Assembly (NCBI GenBank): GCA_014529385.2
Contig: CM043955.1
Location: 143,291,640 to 143,355,639, forward strand
Direction of reading: 5' to 3'
Source: Adiantum capillus-veneris
Lineage: Eukaryota > Streptophyta > Polypodiopsida > Polypodiales > Pteridaceae
Length of the DNA: 64,000 bases
Part shown: one piece after another, positions 1 through 13,789 of the stretch
How positions within the stretch are numbered: the first letter of the stretch is position 1
How the letters are laid out: each line of letters starts with the position of its first letter
Program-made: the position numbers and the translations under genes
The notes under the pieces: generated by a model
What the model saw: only the letters and a program-made list of their open reading frames with translations
What the model was told of the DNA's origin: nothing
The model's database searches: none

Positions 1-182
1 GAAAAACACAACTGGACCTACCTTAAGTTTTGACTTACAAAATTTGATAAGTCTACTTAAATCAGAATAAATCTAACTACAGCATCGCATGTTGCAAATT
101 AATAAAAACACTTCCTGAGGTAGTAGGCCCCTATTCTATGGGGTCTACTACCTCATAGGATATGGTGCCTCGGAATGGGTGG

Positions 183-207
183 GCGCGCGCGCACGCGCGC
201 GCGCGCG

Positions 208-273
<66 letters not shown>
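183..273. repeat. (GC)n-(AC)n compound microsatellite
   Basis: About 26 bp of GC dinucleotides (one A interruption) run directly into about 63 bp of AC dinucleotides. The whole block alternates purine and pyrimidine, the sequence type most prone to left-handed Z-DNA. The His-Thr reading frames across it are repeat artefacts. Confidence 0.97.
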
Positions 274-279
<6 letters not shown>

Positions 280-411
280 CATGGGTTCTTTCACTGGACA
301 AAAAAGCTTGGCTGATAATTATTCCAGGATCCCTTCATCTACATCTCTATTATGCCACCCATTACATGATCACACAAACAGTTGTCACAGTAAAAGCATG
401 TGTTTGGACGC

Positions 412-846
412 TCAGCTAAAGGTAGGATACGAGTCTCCAAGGCTACCCCATACTCCCGAGTACCTGTTAAAATATCCTCTTAGTGGATGGCCATAACTAT
501 GATACAAAAAAATCTTATGAGGAGGTAGGAACTGGGCTAGCAGGTATAACCGATCTGAAAACCCTTGCTTTATTGAATGTTCTATGTAATAATACTGTGG
601 CCCTAGGCCCAGAGCCTCAATAACCATTGCCAATCGAATATTGTTTCTGAAATGCTCGCGACCCCAAAGGGTCACACGCGTCACTCGGTCCTGATATGTC
701 CACCACTTAGTTTGGGAAACAGAGGTTCCTAACTGCAGAAATAGATGAAGTTCATAACGGAGTAACTTTGCTCTCCGAATAGATTCACTTGACAGATAAA
801 GATGTGCAGTTTCTATGGAAAAAACTTGCTCTTGACTGTATGTCAT
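412..846 (-). CDS. orphan hypothetical ORF, 144 aa
   Basis: An uninterrupted ATG-started frame of 144 codons on the minus strand, lying in DNA otherwise full of stops. The product is rich in Tyr, His, Leu and Arg (for example QYYYIEHSIKQGF near residue 85). I see no signal peptide, obvious membrane segment or zinc knuckle, and I do not recognise the family. It could be a remnant of a mobile-element protein, an exon of an unrecognised gene, or chance. No function is proposed. Confidence 0.35.
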   Translation of the reverse strand: MTYSQEQVFSIETAHLYLSSESIRRAKLLRYELHLFLQLGTSVSQTKWWTYQDRVTRVTLWGREHFRNNIRLAMVIEALGLGPQYYYIEHSIKQGFSDRLYLLAQFLPPHKIFLYHSYGHPLRGYFNRYSGVWGSLGDSYPTFS

Positions 847-3417
847 AATTTGTTAGATACACTGGGTGAGCAAATTAGCTGAAGATGCTAACTCCGGAAA
901 AGTTACTCTGGACTCGGTTTTTGTAAAAATATCACCTATCTTTTATAGACCCACTTTTGACTCCTAGACCAAATTGGAAATAATAAAGATTACCGAAAAT
1001 TGATTAAACTCTCACCTTTAAGATCGGCGCATGTATATTTTACCCTAGTGGATAGCTGAATGACATAAGCTTAATGTAGGGTTGGGGAAGTATGTGTAAC
1101 CTGCTGTGTATGATCATCCAAGGCTAGATACAATAACTCGTAACAAATCTATGGACCGGGTATCGACTATGGGAATAAATTGTTATCTATTGCCATGGTG
1201 ATGTGGTGGACAGTATGACCTGTCCTTGCATTTAACTTAAAACTATATTTTCATTGTACAAAAAAAGCTCTATAGCGGGTTTAGTAGTCTCTGCATTAAG
1301 TTTTTGTGCCTCTGCTGCACGGTACCGCCTGTGTACTGGGGTGTGGGTGTGCAGTCGAATAGAGTAGCGGATGTGCCGCGACATGGCCTGTAAACTCCAG
1401 ATCTTTGGCTAGGGGTAATCCCTGAGTATATGCCCTTATTGGCGACCTCGATTGTGGGTAACATGTCCAAAATTGGTTTCGCGTCTTCTGCAGATGGGCA
1501 TCAACAAGTATAAAAAAGTCACAAGGTGAGTACTCATACTCACTTAGCAGCGTGCTTTGTTATCACCTCTGTGTGTGCGAGTTCTAAACTGTGTGAGTAA
1601 ATATCTACTGACTGCTGTGAGCTCATCATGCCGAAAAAGTCTGAGAAGGGGATTGTGGAGGCTTCTTCGTCTCCTAATCTACAAGTTAACAAAAATTAGT
1701 TTTGTTCTCGAGTCTGTTGAAAGATAGTATGAGCCGGAATATGTGGCTTTGTTGAAAGTAGCTTATTTCTTTGTAAAATGAAATGGTTTGGAAAAAAAAA
1801 AAAATTCAATGTGTCCTTTTATAAAAGAACCAGGTTATGAAAAACGGTCTCTTTCTGGTTTATGGTAAGTAGCTCATATAGCTAAGAATCACCAGGAATT
1901 TTGCTATAGGTTTGCTTTATGACAGATGGGAAGTAGTGAGTCTCTAATGATGCTTGTTTTCCGTGAAATATGCGGTGTGGGGAATAAAATCTGGGTTCTG
2001 TAAATGGTTTTTTGGTTGAGATAATATATGTCCCTATTGGTAAAGAACTGCCAGGTTTCGAGTGTATTTTAATGAATGACTGTACTGATTATTGGATGGC
2101 ATGGTGTCTAATGGGAAATGGTATGTCTATGATGCTGTTTTTTTTAACTTCTCAATAGAAGGTAAGCACTTATGAATTGGATACTGCAGGGCTCTGAATA
2201 AAAGTCGGAATTTCACAGAAAAATAATCATAAAAAAAACTCAAAACAGTGAGCTGGATTGTTCAGTTACCTTGGTAAGTTGTAATACAAATGAGTTGAAG
2301 TACTCTAGGTAAGTTAATAGATCTTAGACTCATTTGGTTTTTTAGAACAGATGTCTATTTTACTGAATCGGCTAAAAGTTATTTTGAAATTACTGAATAC
2401 TGGCTTCGGATGTGTAGCCCTATCTTCTGATATTCTGTAGGAATTGAGTGGAATCACATACCGGATTGTGGTAGTAAATAGCTCGTTTCAAATTTACTTG
2501 GTCTTTTTTACCATAGTACATCACATGCTGGGAAGATTGGTGAAAGTTTTCGGTGGCTTTTTACTGATTCAGTGTAGTGAGGGATTTCTATTGGCCATAT
2601 TTGGTTTGACCCTCGGTTATTCAATAAAATATGCTTGCCATTATCTGCTCGCCTTTTATTTTCACTCAAGTATATATTAACTGGTCTTTACCTACCATCT
2701 TGCTGTATATACAAAAAAAAAGGCTTCTAGTGGGTTGGTTTAAAAGGTTCTTGATACTATGAGGAATGTCATAATTTTCCCTTTAGCTGATCTTGGCTGG
2801 ATACCTTTACGTCATTTCTTTCTCGGACGATGTTTGAGCTGGCTCTAAGGGACTGAATCGTCTAGGGTATTTTGGTATACAATTTATAGCTGGCTTGGGG
2901 CAACAGTATGTCAGAAATGACATAATAACATACTTATTTCTTGATAAAGGAAGTGAATATAACTAAACAAAAAAAAAGGGGGTGGCTCTGGTTTGTAAAT
3001 TGGTAAAATACTTAGATTTTTTTTGGGGATATCTCAGCTTGTTTATAAATTGGTTCTTAAAATAGGATCAGTTCCAAAAGATTTTTTTATATATATTTCA
3101 AACTAGAAGGAAGTGGTGGTCCTTAATAAACTGAGATCTGGCTCGAGATTGCTTGTGCATAACTCTATAGAGTGAAATTCTGTCCAATCTGTTTAGGGAA
3201 GAAATTCTTTTTAGTTTTGATAATCTCCCTTAAAAACTCCTAAAATCTTAGGATTGGCAAAGAAAGTTTTTTTTAAAAAAAATATAATCAAGAAATAACC
3301 AGATATATAGCTACTCTATGGGGTTTTTACTTTCCTTATCAGATTGGCAGAAAAGCCAAGAACTTTTTTTATCTAAAAGAACAAAATACAAGTTAAGAAT
3401 TATGTTTTTTTAATGGT
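847..3417. other. AT-rich DNA without recognisable gene
   Basis: Stops occur in all frames and A or T runs are frequent. Short open frames at 1270-1470 (minus) and 2444-2680 (plus) show no known motif. No LTR ends, tRNA-like block or coding similarity was seen. It may be old decayed transposon or intergenic sequence. Confidence 0.5.
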
Positions 3418-3527
3418 GACATGGATAACAACTGGGATGCCCAGCATCACCTGCGTACAATCACGTGCTAACAAATTGTTTTCTTGTGGCTATGGGTGCA
3501 GGTGAGGGCTACCTTCCTTGATTAAAA
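3418..3527 (+). repeat. diverged direct repeat, copy 1
   Basis: Begins GACATGGATAACAACTGG. It is followed by a patchily conserved stretch containing a GCTAAC block, AATTGT, TCTTGT and a GGTGCAGGTGAGG-like end. The same order of blocks recurs at 6161-6280. The flanks are also loosely alike (A/T runs upstream). Confidence 0.5.
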
Positions 3528-3785
3528 CATTCTGTTCGTAACATATGGAGGATCTCTTAACGGGAAGCAATATTTCCCAGACTTTGGGTTTGCGGTTTCT
3601 TGCGCTATATTCTGTTATCTTCATTACCTTGTACAAAATTTATTTTCAACTCCATATAAATCTGTACAAATCAATTGTATTATTCTAGATTTGTTTTTCT
3701 GTGAACAGATAGTGTTCGTTTGTGTATATATATAGATTTAGAACTGCTACACACACTGTGCTAAGTACTCTTTGTTTTTTTTTAA

Positions 3786-3800
3786 GGGGGGGGGGGGGGG
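3786..3800. repeat. poly-G run (15 G)
   Basis: Fifteen consecutive G after a T-rich tract. A second G run of 11 lies at 5408-5418. Homopolymers of this length are error-prone in assemblies. Confidence 0.9.
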
Positions 3801-3848
3801 ACCTCACTTAAACCTAACCCTTGGATCAGGACCTATTGGGATTGGTCT

Positions 3849-6160
<2,312 letters not shown>

Positions 6161-6280
6161 GACATGGATAACAACTGGTATAGTCCATTGATACCTGTAA
6201 AACACATCCAAGGCTAACTGAATTGTGGTCTTGTTTGGATGGATGTAGGTAAGGACTCTATCTTGTCTTGGAAGGTTTTT
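6161..6280 (+). repeat. diverged direct repeat, copy 2
   Basis: Repeats the GACATGGATAACAACTGG block of 3418 exactly for 18 bp, then diverges with small gaps. The shared block order suggests a segmental duplication rather than chance. Confidence 0.5.
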
Positions 6281-7973
6281 GTCACTTTGGCAAGCTGTCC
6301 TACACTGGATGGAACACTCACTTATGATTTGGGAAGTTCTTTTACTATCTGCATACTAAAAGAGGATCTCTTTCCTACAAACATTGTATTTAAATGATTC
6401 TAATACTGAATTTTTTTTATACTTATCTATTCTTTGTTCCATTGCCAGCTGTCTTTTGAATGTAAAAGTTCAATTATGTCTTATTATCTAAGATTTAACA
6501 GCCACACACACTCACAGACACACACAATGGGCGAGACAACAATGAGGTATCGTCCTTGCAGGGCTTTGCTAGACATGTACACCAATTCTTGTGCTCTCTC
6601 TCTATCTCTATCCTTTCTAGTTTATGAACAAATGTGGGTGGATTGTAGCCTGCCACAATTGACAGCTAGGTGTGATCTTTTAGGCTTATGAACTTACTAC
6701 TAATAACCAATTAGATGTGTAGAAGCCTTGAGAGCAACTTCAAAATTAGGTAGTATAAATGTGTACTGCAAAAGGTAAATACTTTAATAACTCTCTCACA
6801 TAACCTACATAGCAACATTGGCAGAATCTTATTAATCTTTTCATGTCATCATTTTAGTTATGATGTGGAATTTTATTATGACATGATTTTTCTAATCCTT
6901 TCTCAATGGGTATGCGTGCACAACATTCAAGAATCTTTTATTCATTTTATCAATGTCATCACCATTAGGACAATCAACAATATTTTGAGAACTATATTTG
7001 ATCAAACCTGCAAATAATCATACTAAAATTTTGTTTTTGTGACCAATTTTTATAAATTTTACTTTAATGCTAAGCTACCATATATGGCATTTGCACAACC
7101 TCTTCACATATAGATATTATTATTGTTATGAACGTATCTATAAGACTTAAAATTTATGGCACTTACAAATTTATAAAGATTTCTTGCATTTGTTCTATTT
7201 AAAATGACTCATTGCTATGTTTACTTTAGATGTTAATTACATTAAAGTTAGTTGAACTTAACCAAATGATTTTGATGATGGTCTTCATTTTTCTTTCAAC
7301 TTGTTAAGTGTCTAATTATTTACAAAGAGCTATGGAGACCATAATGTGGATTACTTTTCTTTTTGAGTTTATTGTAAGCATACCATCGAGGACACAAGTA
7401 TTTTGAGTGATGCAATTAGATAAGTACTCCCCTTGTTTATTTTTGCAAAGATATTATTAATAATAATCTAGAAAAATCAGGTGATAAGACACTAACCACA
7501 TTGTATCAGGTTTTATGGTAGCTTCTTTGCTTGCTACACAATCAAATATCTGAACTAATTTATAGTACAATACTTACATGGATGGATATACTCACACTCT
7601 CATACAAGATTACCAAAGTCCTATATGTGTCTGCTAATCTCATTCAAGCTTACTTACCAGCTTGATCACTAGTTATTTCTTCAGAGAACCTCCAGATATG
7701 TAGTTTCTTGATGCATTTTAATAATATACATGTAACAAAATCATTTGAAGTATATATGATGAGTCAACTCTCTTTATGTATCTTTAGGCCTAGATTCTCT
7801 ATATAATGCACTATCATAGTGCTTAATCTACTTGTTTCCTTATCTCTAAAACTCCACATCATCTTATACAACAATCCCTCAGTATATTAATTTCATAAAT
7901 GCTCATTTTATTTCTTCTAAGTGACTCTCTTTACAGATATACCTAAGGGATTCCACTCAAGCAATCATCTCTA
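6281..7973. other. AT-rich DNA without recognisable gene
   Basis: Mostly AT-rich sequence with stops in all frames. The frame at 6434-6691 crosses a short CA/CT-rich stretch and is probably spurious. No element ends identified. Confidence 0.5.
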
Positions 7974-8400
7974 ATGTCATGGCTTATACTTGCATGTCGG
8001 CCGATTGCCAAGCCTCACCATATTGATGCTAGAAAAGCGAGAACCACATACATAAAAATTGTCAATCCATGGGACGTAGCTGACTCGACTAGTGCATGGA
8101 GGCTACAAGAGATATTTAATCTCTCGAAAAACCCAAGTCTAAGGCATTCCTACCTATGTTAGTCTCAAATGTGTGTCAGACATCAGAAGCCACTTTCCTT
8201 ATTGTGCAAGCTTGATTCGATGATTTGGCATAGCTAAGAGTCCTTGAATGCAACAAAACTTTATGCCTAGCATGAGCAGGGTATCCTTTTTAACACTCTC
8301 GTGTACTCAAATGTCATTTTTGACACTTGGACAAAATCACACCTAAGATAAACAACCTAGTTTAGGTCAGTCAGTTTTGGCGGCCGGAGCACTCTACAAC
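7974..8400. repeat. LTR-like fragment related to the LTR at 43589
   Basis: The block GTCAATCCATGGGACG...AGCTGA..TCGACTAGTGCAT..AGGCTACAAGAG at about 8058-8112 closely matches about 43658-43710 in the same orientation. A weaker match continues through an AATCTCT block and a later TTAGGTCA block. I could not place its ends. It is probably a decayed LTR of the same family as the gypsy host element. Confidence 0.5.
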
Positions 8401-8411
8401 TTCCTCCAAAC

Positions 8412-8636
8412 GTGCTCTACCTATTCCTAAGGTCAAAAACTTGTTTTGGTGCATGTATTGTGCATAGGGAGCAAAATCAGCTTGTAGACATCATGACTAA
8501 ATCACACTTTCATCGTGAGAAACTTACACTGAATGGAAGAGCTTTCACATGCAAACGTGTTGGTATACTTGGAATAGCGATGCAACACCGTACAAGAGAG
8601 ACACAAGGAATCAAAGAAAAAATAGACTCACGTTGA
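8412..8636 (+). pseudogene. possible copia RNase H tail remnant
   Basis: The frame contains IVHREQNQLVDIMTKSHF, which resembles the conserved 'NQLADIxTK' end of Ty1/copia polyproteins. No other copia domain is visible upstream, and the neighbouring sequence is LTR-like. I regard it as a small fragment at best. Confidence 0.3.
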
Positions 8637-8705
8637 GCTTCTGCAGCAAATGCTTACTTTCATTATCCAAAAACTTAGGTTTTTCATTAAAAAAGTTGGC
8701 TTTTA

Positions 8706-8795
8706 TACCTTAGCCAAGGTATAAAAGAATGGACCTTAGCCAAGGTTCAAAGAATGGATTCTTTTGAACCTTAGCCAAGGTTCAAAGAATGGATT
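8706..8795. repeat. three short tandem repeats
   Basis: Three copies of ACCTTAGCCAAGGT followed by TTCAAAGAATGGATT or a variant, at about 8707, 8733 and 8768. The core CCTTAGCCAAGG is almost palindromic. Confidence 0.75.
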
Positions 8796-9060
8796 CCTAA
8801 ATATTTGGGCTCAATACAAGGCTTGAAAACTGCATGTGACTACAAACTTGGAGACCCTCAAACCTTTTGACTCATTGGCAATCAATAATATTACAATGGC
8901 TTTGGACTTTGCATGATTTTTTAGTAATACAAAGGGGTTTTATACAATCGTTTGACTTTAAAAAAATGAGTGGCATCCCTTTTGATACTCTTTCTTTGGT
9001 TCTTGTTAGCTGAGTGGATAAAATTCTCTTCCTTCTTGCCTATGTCAGCAACTTAGGGTG

Positions 9061-10560
9061 CTAAGTAGTGGTTGGGCTTCCTTGCCGTTGTCCTTTGTGC
9101 ATGATGATCGAGACCTTGTCGGTATATGAGACGGAGTTCTTTATCTTCAGTGGTGGACATAAACTACATGGTTGCGTTATTTCTTTGCTCAATTGCGGAG
9201 TAACTGACAAATCTTGCCTGCAAATTGGTGATGACGGGGCCAAAGATCTTGGACCAATAAGTGAAGAAGCTCATGTAGAATGCTTCTTCAGATGTCTGCA
9301 TATAGTAGGATGGTAAAAACATCACCCTATCATGAAGCACTTTTTTCGACTGTTGGTATGATAAATCATAGTATAAGCCCTTGGTGTCTTCAAAAAGGAC
9401 ATCCATGCTGCATCTATTTGCTCTGCACGGTGAAAATTTTGCAAATAGGTTAGGAGCATTTTTGCAATCTTTACCAGCATGATGCATGCTAAATCTAGAA
9501 TTCCACAAAACAACTGAATGGTCGAGGACAATGTTTCCACCATGTATGCTTTTGTGGGTTAGTTATTTGAAGGTGGTAGAAACCTGGGGTAGTTGAGCCA
9601 AGTAGGCGGCTTTTGCTGGAGTAGAGAGTGTTGCTGCCAACTTTGGACTCTTAGTACCGGGCACTGCACAGGATCTTGTTTGATATGTGTGATGCATTTG
9701 TATACAAGATAAGATACATGGGTGTTTCTACAGCTAGATCTCCCACCATTCGTGATGTGCCAGTGTTGGGTCGGCTTGGAAATATTTGAGTAACCTCTCT
9801 TTGATTTGGAGTACTTCAAATTTGATGAGGGGAAAGGGTAGAGCTTGCTGATGCCATGCCTCATTGATATCTAGTGGTGTGAGGAGGTTGACATTGATGG
9901 AATGCAGTATCCGCTCTTCCCACTGTGGCTTCCTTCTAGATGGTCTTGGTCTCTTCTTCCACTTGCTTCTTTAATGCTGCTTCGTCCTTAGTAGTTAATC
10001 TTTTTGGTTGAGCGGAGGTCCAGCTTCATCATGAGAAATATTTAGCTCTGGGGAAGACTGGCCTCTTTAGAGGTAGTTTCTTCAAAGTCCATAAATTTTA
10101 GGGTATCTTTATCTTGAATTGGGGAATCTATCTGCTCTTCATCTTGTGTGGTGGCCTGTACTGTGGCAGTTGCTTGAGCTTTGCTCAATTTTGTTTTTAG
10201 TTGGTCACTTTTCTATTGATATCTCTCCCCCTGCTGCATAAACCTGATGGAGAGCTCTCTTCTCTGCATTTTATCTAGCTTCAGATCCATCTCAAGGTCT
10301 TTAACTTTTTGTTCCACTGCTTTATATGCCCAATATGTGCCATGTAGTGTGGCTACTATAGGGTTGTCCTTGAGCTAGCCTAGCAATGTATCATGTATCT
10401 CCATCACCAAGTCCGGTGTGTGGTAGGTGTATTCGGCATGCGCGGGGTACTCCACGTATTCAGTCATGTCCTCTTGCCGTGTGTTCACCCTCACCCAGCC
10501 ATGTTGCTCCACCACCATCTTCGGTAAGCAGTCTTGGGGTTTCACTGCCACTGTCCCCAC
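9061..10560 (-). pseudogene. decayed retroelement accessory ORF (coiled-coil type)
   Basis: Read on the minus strand, the region holds pieces of one long protein-like reading broken by stops and frameshifts. An N-terminal piece (10375-10560) starts MGTVAVKPQDCLP. A charged, probably coiled-coil segment follows (AVEQKVKDLEMDLKLDKMQ, near 10250-10330). The C-terminal piece (9164-9508) contains KDCKNAPNLFAKF and EAFYMSFFTYWSKIFG. No catalytic motif is recognised. It lies head-to-head with the gypsy gag that begins at 10614. Similar charged ORFs occur at 14820-15900 and 24070-25697, so it may be an accessory protein of a gypsy family. Function unknown. Confidence 0.45.
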
Positions 10561-10613
10561 CTCCTAGTGTTCGTCGGCTTTTTTCGGGAGGGGGTACAGT
10601 TGGGCAAGGGACG

Positions 10614-11794
10614 ATGGCACAGCCTCACATTAAGTATAGCCGTTTTTGAGTTCTTTCAAAGGAAGACCCTGATGCACATTTGCGACAATTATATAAAGTG
10701 TATGGATTGAATTGTCATGGGGTGGTGGTTCCTCTTCATCAACAATCAATGTTTGAATCTACACTTTTTGGGAAAGCTGCCAAATGGTTGTTAGAATACC
10801 CTGATGATCACTTTAAACGTATGACGAAGGGTCCAGAGCGTTCTTGAGACAGTTCATAACAGAAAAAACGGTCCCTCAACATTTGGAAAAGCTTCATACG
10901 ATGCGTCAAAAGTCGTTGCCAGTGGAGGATTATGTTGCAAAATTCCAAATGCTTTTGTAGCGGGTACCTTAGGCACAAAGGCCAGCAGCCGAGGTGTTGA
11001 ATAATTATTTTCTGTGAGGACTCAATAAGGATCTCAGAACTGCTATGGCAATAGTGGATAAGGTAACTACTCCACTGGATAATGTAATTGCAAGAGCTGT
11101 TGTAGCAGGAGAAGCTTTGGAGGATATGGAATCCCCAAAGAAATCAAAGAAAAAAAATCAGAATAAATCTCATCGTAAGTCTCAGGGAAGTGGCAGTGAT
11201 AGTTCAGAGTCGGAGACTGTAGACTCAGATTCCTCAGACTCACGCAGCAGCGATTTGGGGAAAGAATCGGAGGAGGCACCTCGGAGAAAATCCCAGCGTC
11301 AAGGGAAAGGTGTTCCATCCGGGTCGTCAGAATCTGCTGCGGTGGTTAAAAGTCTGAAGGAACTATGGTGTACCTAGTGCCAAAATCCGGGACATGCCGC
11401 TCAAGAGTGTGCAACGAATTAGAAATGGTGTGCGATCTGCACGGCCAACACTCATAATACAGTGCAATGCTATTTTAATGGTCGGGGTCGTAGGAGTTGG
11501 GATTCTTCTACATGGCACCCACCACAGTCAGGGCATGGACAAGAGCTTGCGGTGGCGATGGCTCATGCTCATACATCTGAGGCGCCCTTTCAAGGTCAAG
11601 TAGGGGGATGGGGTCAAGGAGGGGGGTGCGGTCGCGGTTGCGGAAGAGGTGGCCAAGATCCTAATCGACCCAAGACATGCATTTTCTGTTTGGGGGATGG
11701 GCATTGGCGGTCCGAGTGTTAAAAGGCTATGGAATATGATCGGAAGAAGTAGAAACGTGCTGCGGGAAAACAGCCTAGTGTGGCTATAGTTTAG
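10614..11794 (+). pseudogene. gag: Ty3/gypsy gag (element A), decayed
   Basis: Gag polyprotein of a plus-strand gypsy element, which would form the particle and bind RNA. The proposed start is the ATG at 10614, which opens just before the gag-like segment KEDPDAHLRQLYKVYG. FGKAAKWLLEYP follows, typical of the retrotransposon gag capsid core. The reading shifts frame near 10820. A Ser/Lys-rich acidic linker (11130-11330) precedes three CCHC knuckles: one at about 11367-11408 (interrupted by a TAG between its first two cysteines), WCAICTANTHNTVQC (about 11424-11467), and CIFCLGDGHWRSEC ending at 11719. Stops at 10958, 10970, 11015, 11375, 11420, 11720, 11750 and 11792 are mostly TAG where Gln would fit. 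Confidence 0.8.
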
Positions 11795-11803
11795 ATTGAA
11801 GGG

Positions 11804-12540
11804 TTGGAGGAGTTAGATTCGATGGTTTCACTGATTATGCATTCTGGAAAAAATGTGGTTCCAACAGCAGATGTTAAGCGTCCGGATTGGGAGACTCAAG
11901 AAGATGTACGAAAAAAGACTGTGACCTGGATGCCACAGTCATCACCACCATTCCAACCATCAGGACCATCGACTGCTGGTCTGGAAACAAATGAGGGGAA
12001 AGACAGAAAAAAGGTTGATACTAGGGAAGGGGATAATTGGAACTCAGTTTGGAAAGAGGTCTTCGATTCGCCAATACAAGTACCTTTGGGTTCATTACTA
12101 AAATTGGTTCCGAATTTTCATAATGCCTTGCTAAGTCAGAAGTCCAAGGAAACGATGGAAGTTGACATTGCAATAGTTGAGGGTGAGAGAGACGAGTCAA
12201 TCCCGTTGTCGGAAAATAGGATCACGGATACCCGCATCCCAGAGCTTTCAGTCAGATATCATGGTACATACATCGACAAAGTAGTGTTAGATGGAGGTGC
12301 GGGAGTAAATATTATTACTCAAGTAGCTTGTGAGATTTTTGGACTTAGTGATTGGTAACCTGCACCCTTTGTAGTCCGCATGGCAGATCAAAGATGAGTG
12401 TAGCTAGTAGGATTACTCCGAGGCATTATCTTGGATGTAGCTGGCTTATCTTTTGCTGTTTCTTTAGTAGTCTTGAATATTGAGGATCACAGTCAAGATT
12501 ATCACATTATTTTGGGGAGACCATGGTTACGACAAGCATA
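11804..12540 (+). pseudogene. pol: Ty3/gypsy aspartic protease (element A), decayed
   Basis: An open stretch of 184 codons continues the gag frame and ends with the retroviral-type aspartic protease core VVLDGGAGVNIITQVACEIF (about 12282-12340). The DGGAG form replaces DSGAG, a variant I recall from other plant gypsy elements. Beyond the TAA at 12356 the same frame continues through FVVRMADQR, a TGA and a TAG, to the second protease landmark HIILGRPWLRQA (about 12505-12540). A frameshift follows. The protease would cleave Gag-Pol, but this copy cannot make an intact product. Confidence 0.8.
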
Positions 12541-13789
12541 ATTGGGAGGCAAATATGCTTACAGTTAAAAAGGGTCGTAGGAAAGTTCAGGTGATGTTTG
12601 GAACATGCAGGCAACCCGTTCAGGTAGCATGGCCTATGAAGCAGAGACAGTAAATATGGTGGAAGGATTAGAAGAGGATGAAGAGGAGCAATTTCTGAAG
12701 GCTAACCCGGATTTAGTTTCTTTATATCTTGCAGACATTTCTATGATTCGGAGGGGAATTCTTTAGGGGCTTCAAGAATTTCACCAGAAACAGGGGTGCA
12801 ACAAGGAGCTTTGCCTAGTCCCAAATCATTGGAGGACATTATTAAGCAAGAACGTGTGTTTAAAGCATAGATGGGAAAAGTTACAAGGGTCAAGGAAGAT
12901 GAATTGGAGAAGGTCTTTTTAGGAGGGCAAGTGGAGTCTCAGCTCATTTATGCTAATAAGCAGCTTGAGGCAAGTTTCTGAGGAGACTTGATTAATTTCT
13001 AACAGAATTTAAGGATGTTTTTGCATGGAAATATGCGGATATGCAAGGATTGGATCCAAAGTTTTATTAGTATACCATTAATCTGAAACCAGATGCGGTG
13101 CCAGTGAAGAAGCATTCATATAGGATGAATCCGAATGCGGCAAAGCAAGTTAAGGTGGAAATTGATTGTCTCTTGGAGGTGGGTTTTATTACCCCCATTG
13201 ATAATCCCGAGTGGATTTCCCCCATTGTGGTGGTACCAAAGGAAAACAAGCAAATTCGTATTTGTGTGGATTATCAAAAGCTGAATGCAGCTTCTATTCC
13301 GGATCCTTTTCCTCTTCGATTTTTGGATTCTATTTTGGATGATGTGGCAGGGCAAGAGATGTATACTTTTCTGGATGGATTTAGTGGATATAACCAATTT
13401 CGAATGGCGTTGCGGGATCAGCCCAAAACAACTTTTATTACAGCATGGGGTGATTTTGCATGCACGTGATTTGGTTCGGATTAAGGAATGCGCCCTCAAC
13501 TTTTCAAAAGGATATGTTTCAAATTTTTGGTCCCTATTTGATAGATTTTATGCGAGTTTTTTTGGATGTTCTCAGTGTTTTTGGAGCGCAATTAGAGCAT
13601 TTGAAGAAATTGCAGTTATGTTTTATGAAATGTCAAGAGGTGAAATTCAGTTTAAATCCTCTGAAATGTGCATTTGCAATTAGAAGTGGAAGGTTATTGG
13701 GGCATATAATCTCTGAGGATGGCATTTCCGTGGATTCAGATAAAATAGCCGCAATTATGGAAGCGCCTCCACCGGTGAATTCAAAATAG
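12541..13789 (+). pseudogene. pol: Ty3/gypsy reverse transcriptase (element A), decayed
   Basis: RT landmarks in order: KDVFAWKYADMQGLDP (near 13010), WISPIVVVPKENKQIRICVDYQKLN (13212-13286), YTFLDGFSGYNQFRMAL (about 13362), a frameshift near 13465, then RNAPSTFQKDMFQIFG (about 13480). The catalytic box reads FLDV at about 13561 instead of the usual F/Y-x-D-D, so the second metal-binding aspartate is lost. LLGHIISEDGISVDSDKI marks the connection region. A TAG at 13787 ends the open stretch where KQCQVFLG would be expected. Non-functional copy. Confidence 0.85.

Noticed and set aside
162-496. His-Thr and Arg-Ala repeat ORFs
   Set aside because: They are translations of the GC/AC microsatellite. 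The same applies to frames over 3772-4003, 17017-17385, 57269-57538, 57477-57993, 58398-58850, 59114-59570 and 60989-61345.
10386-10649. Pro/Ser-rich plus-strand ORF
   Set aside because: Most of it is the complement of the minus-strand coiled-coil reading. Only its last codons from 10614 belong to gag.
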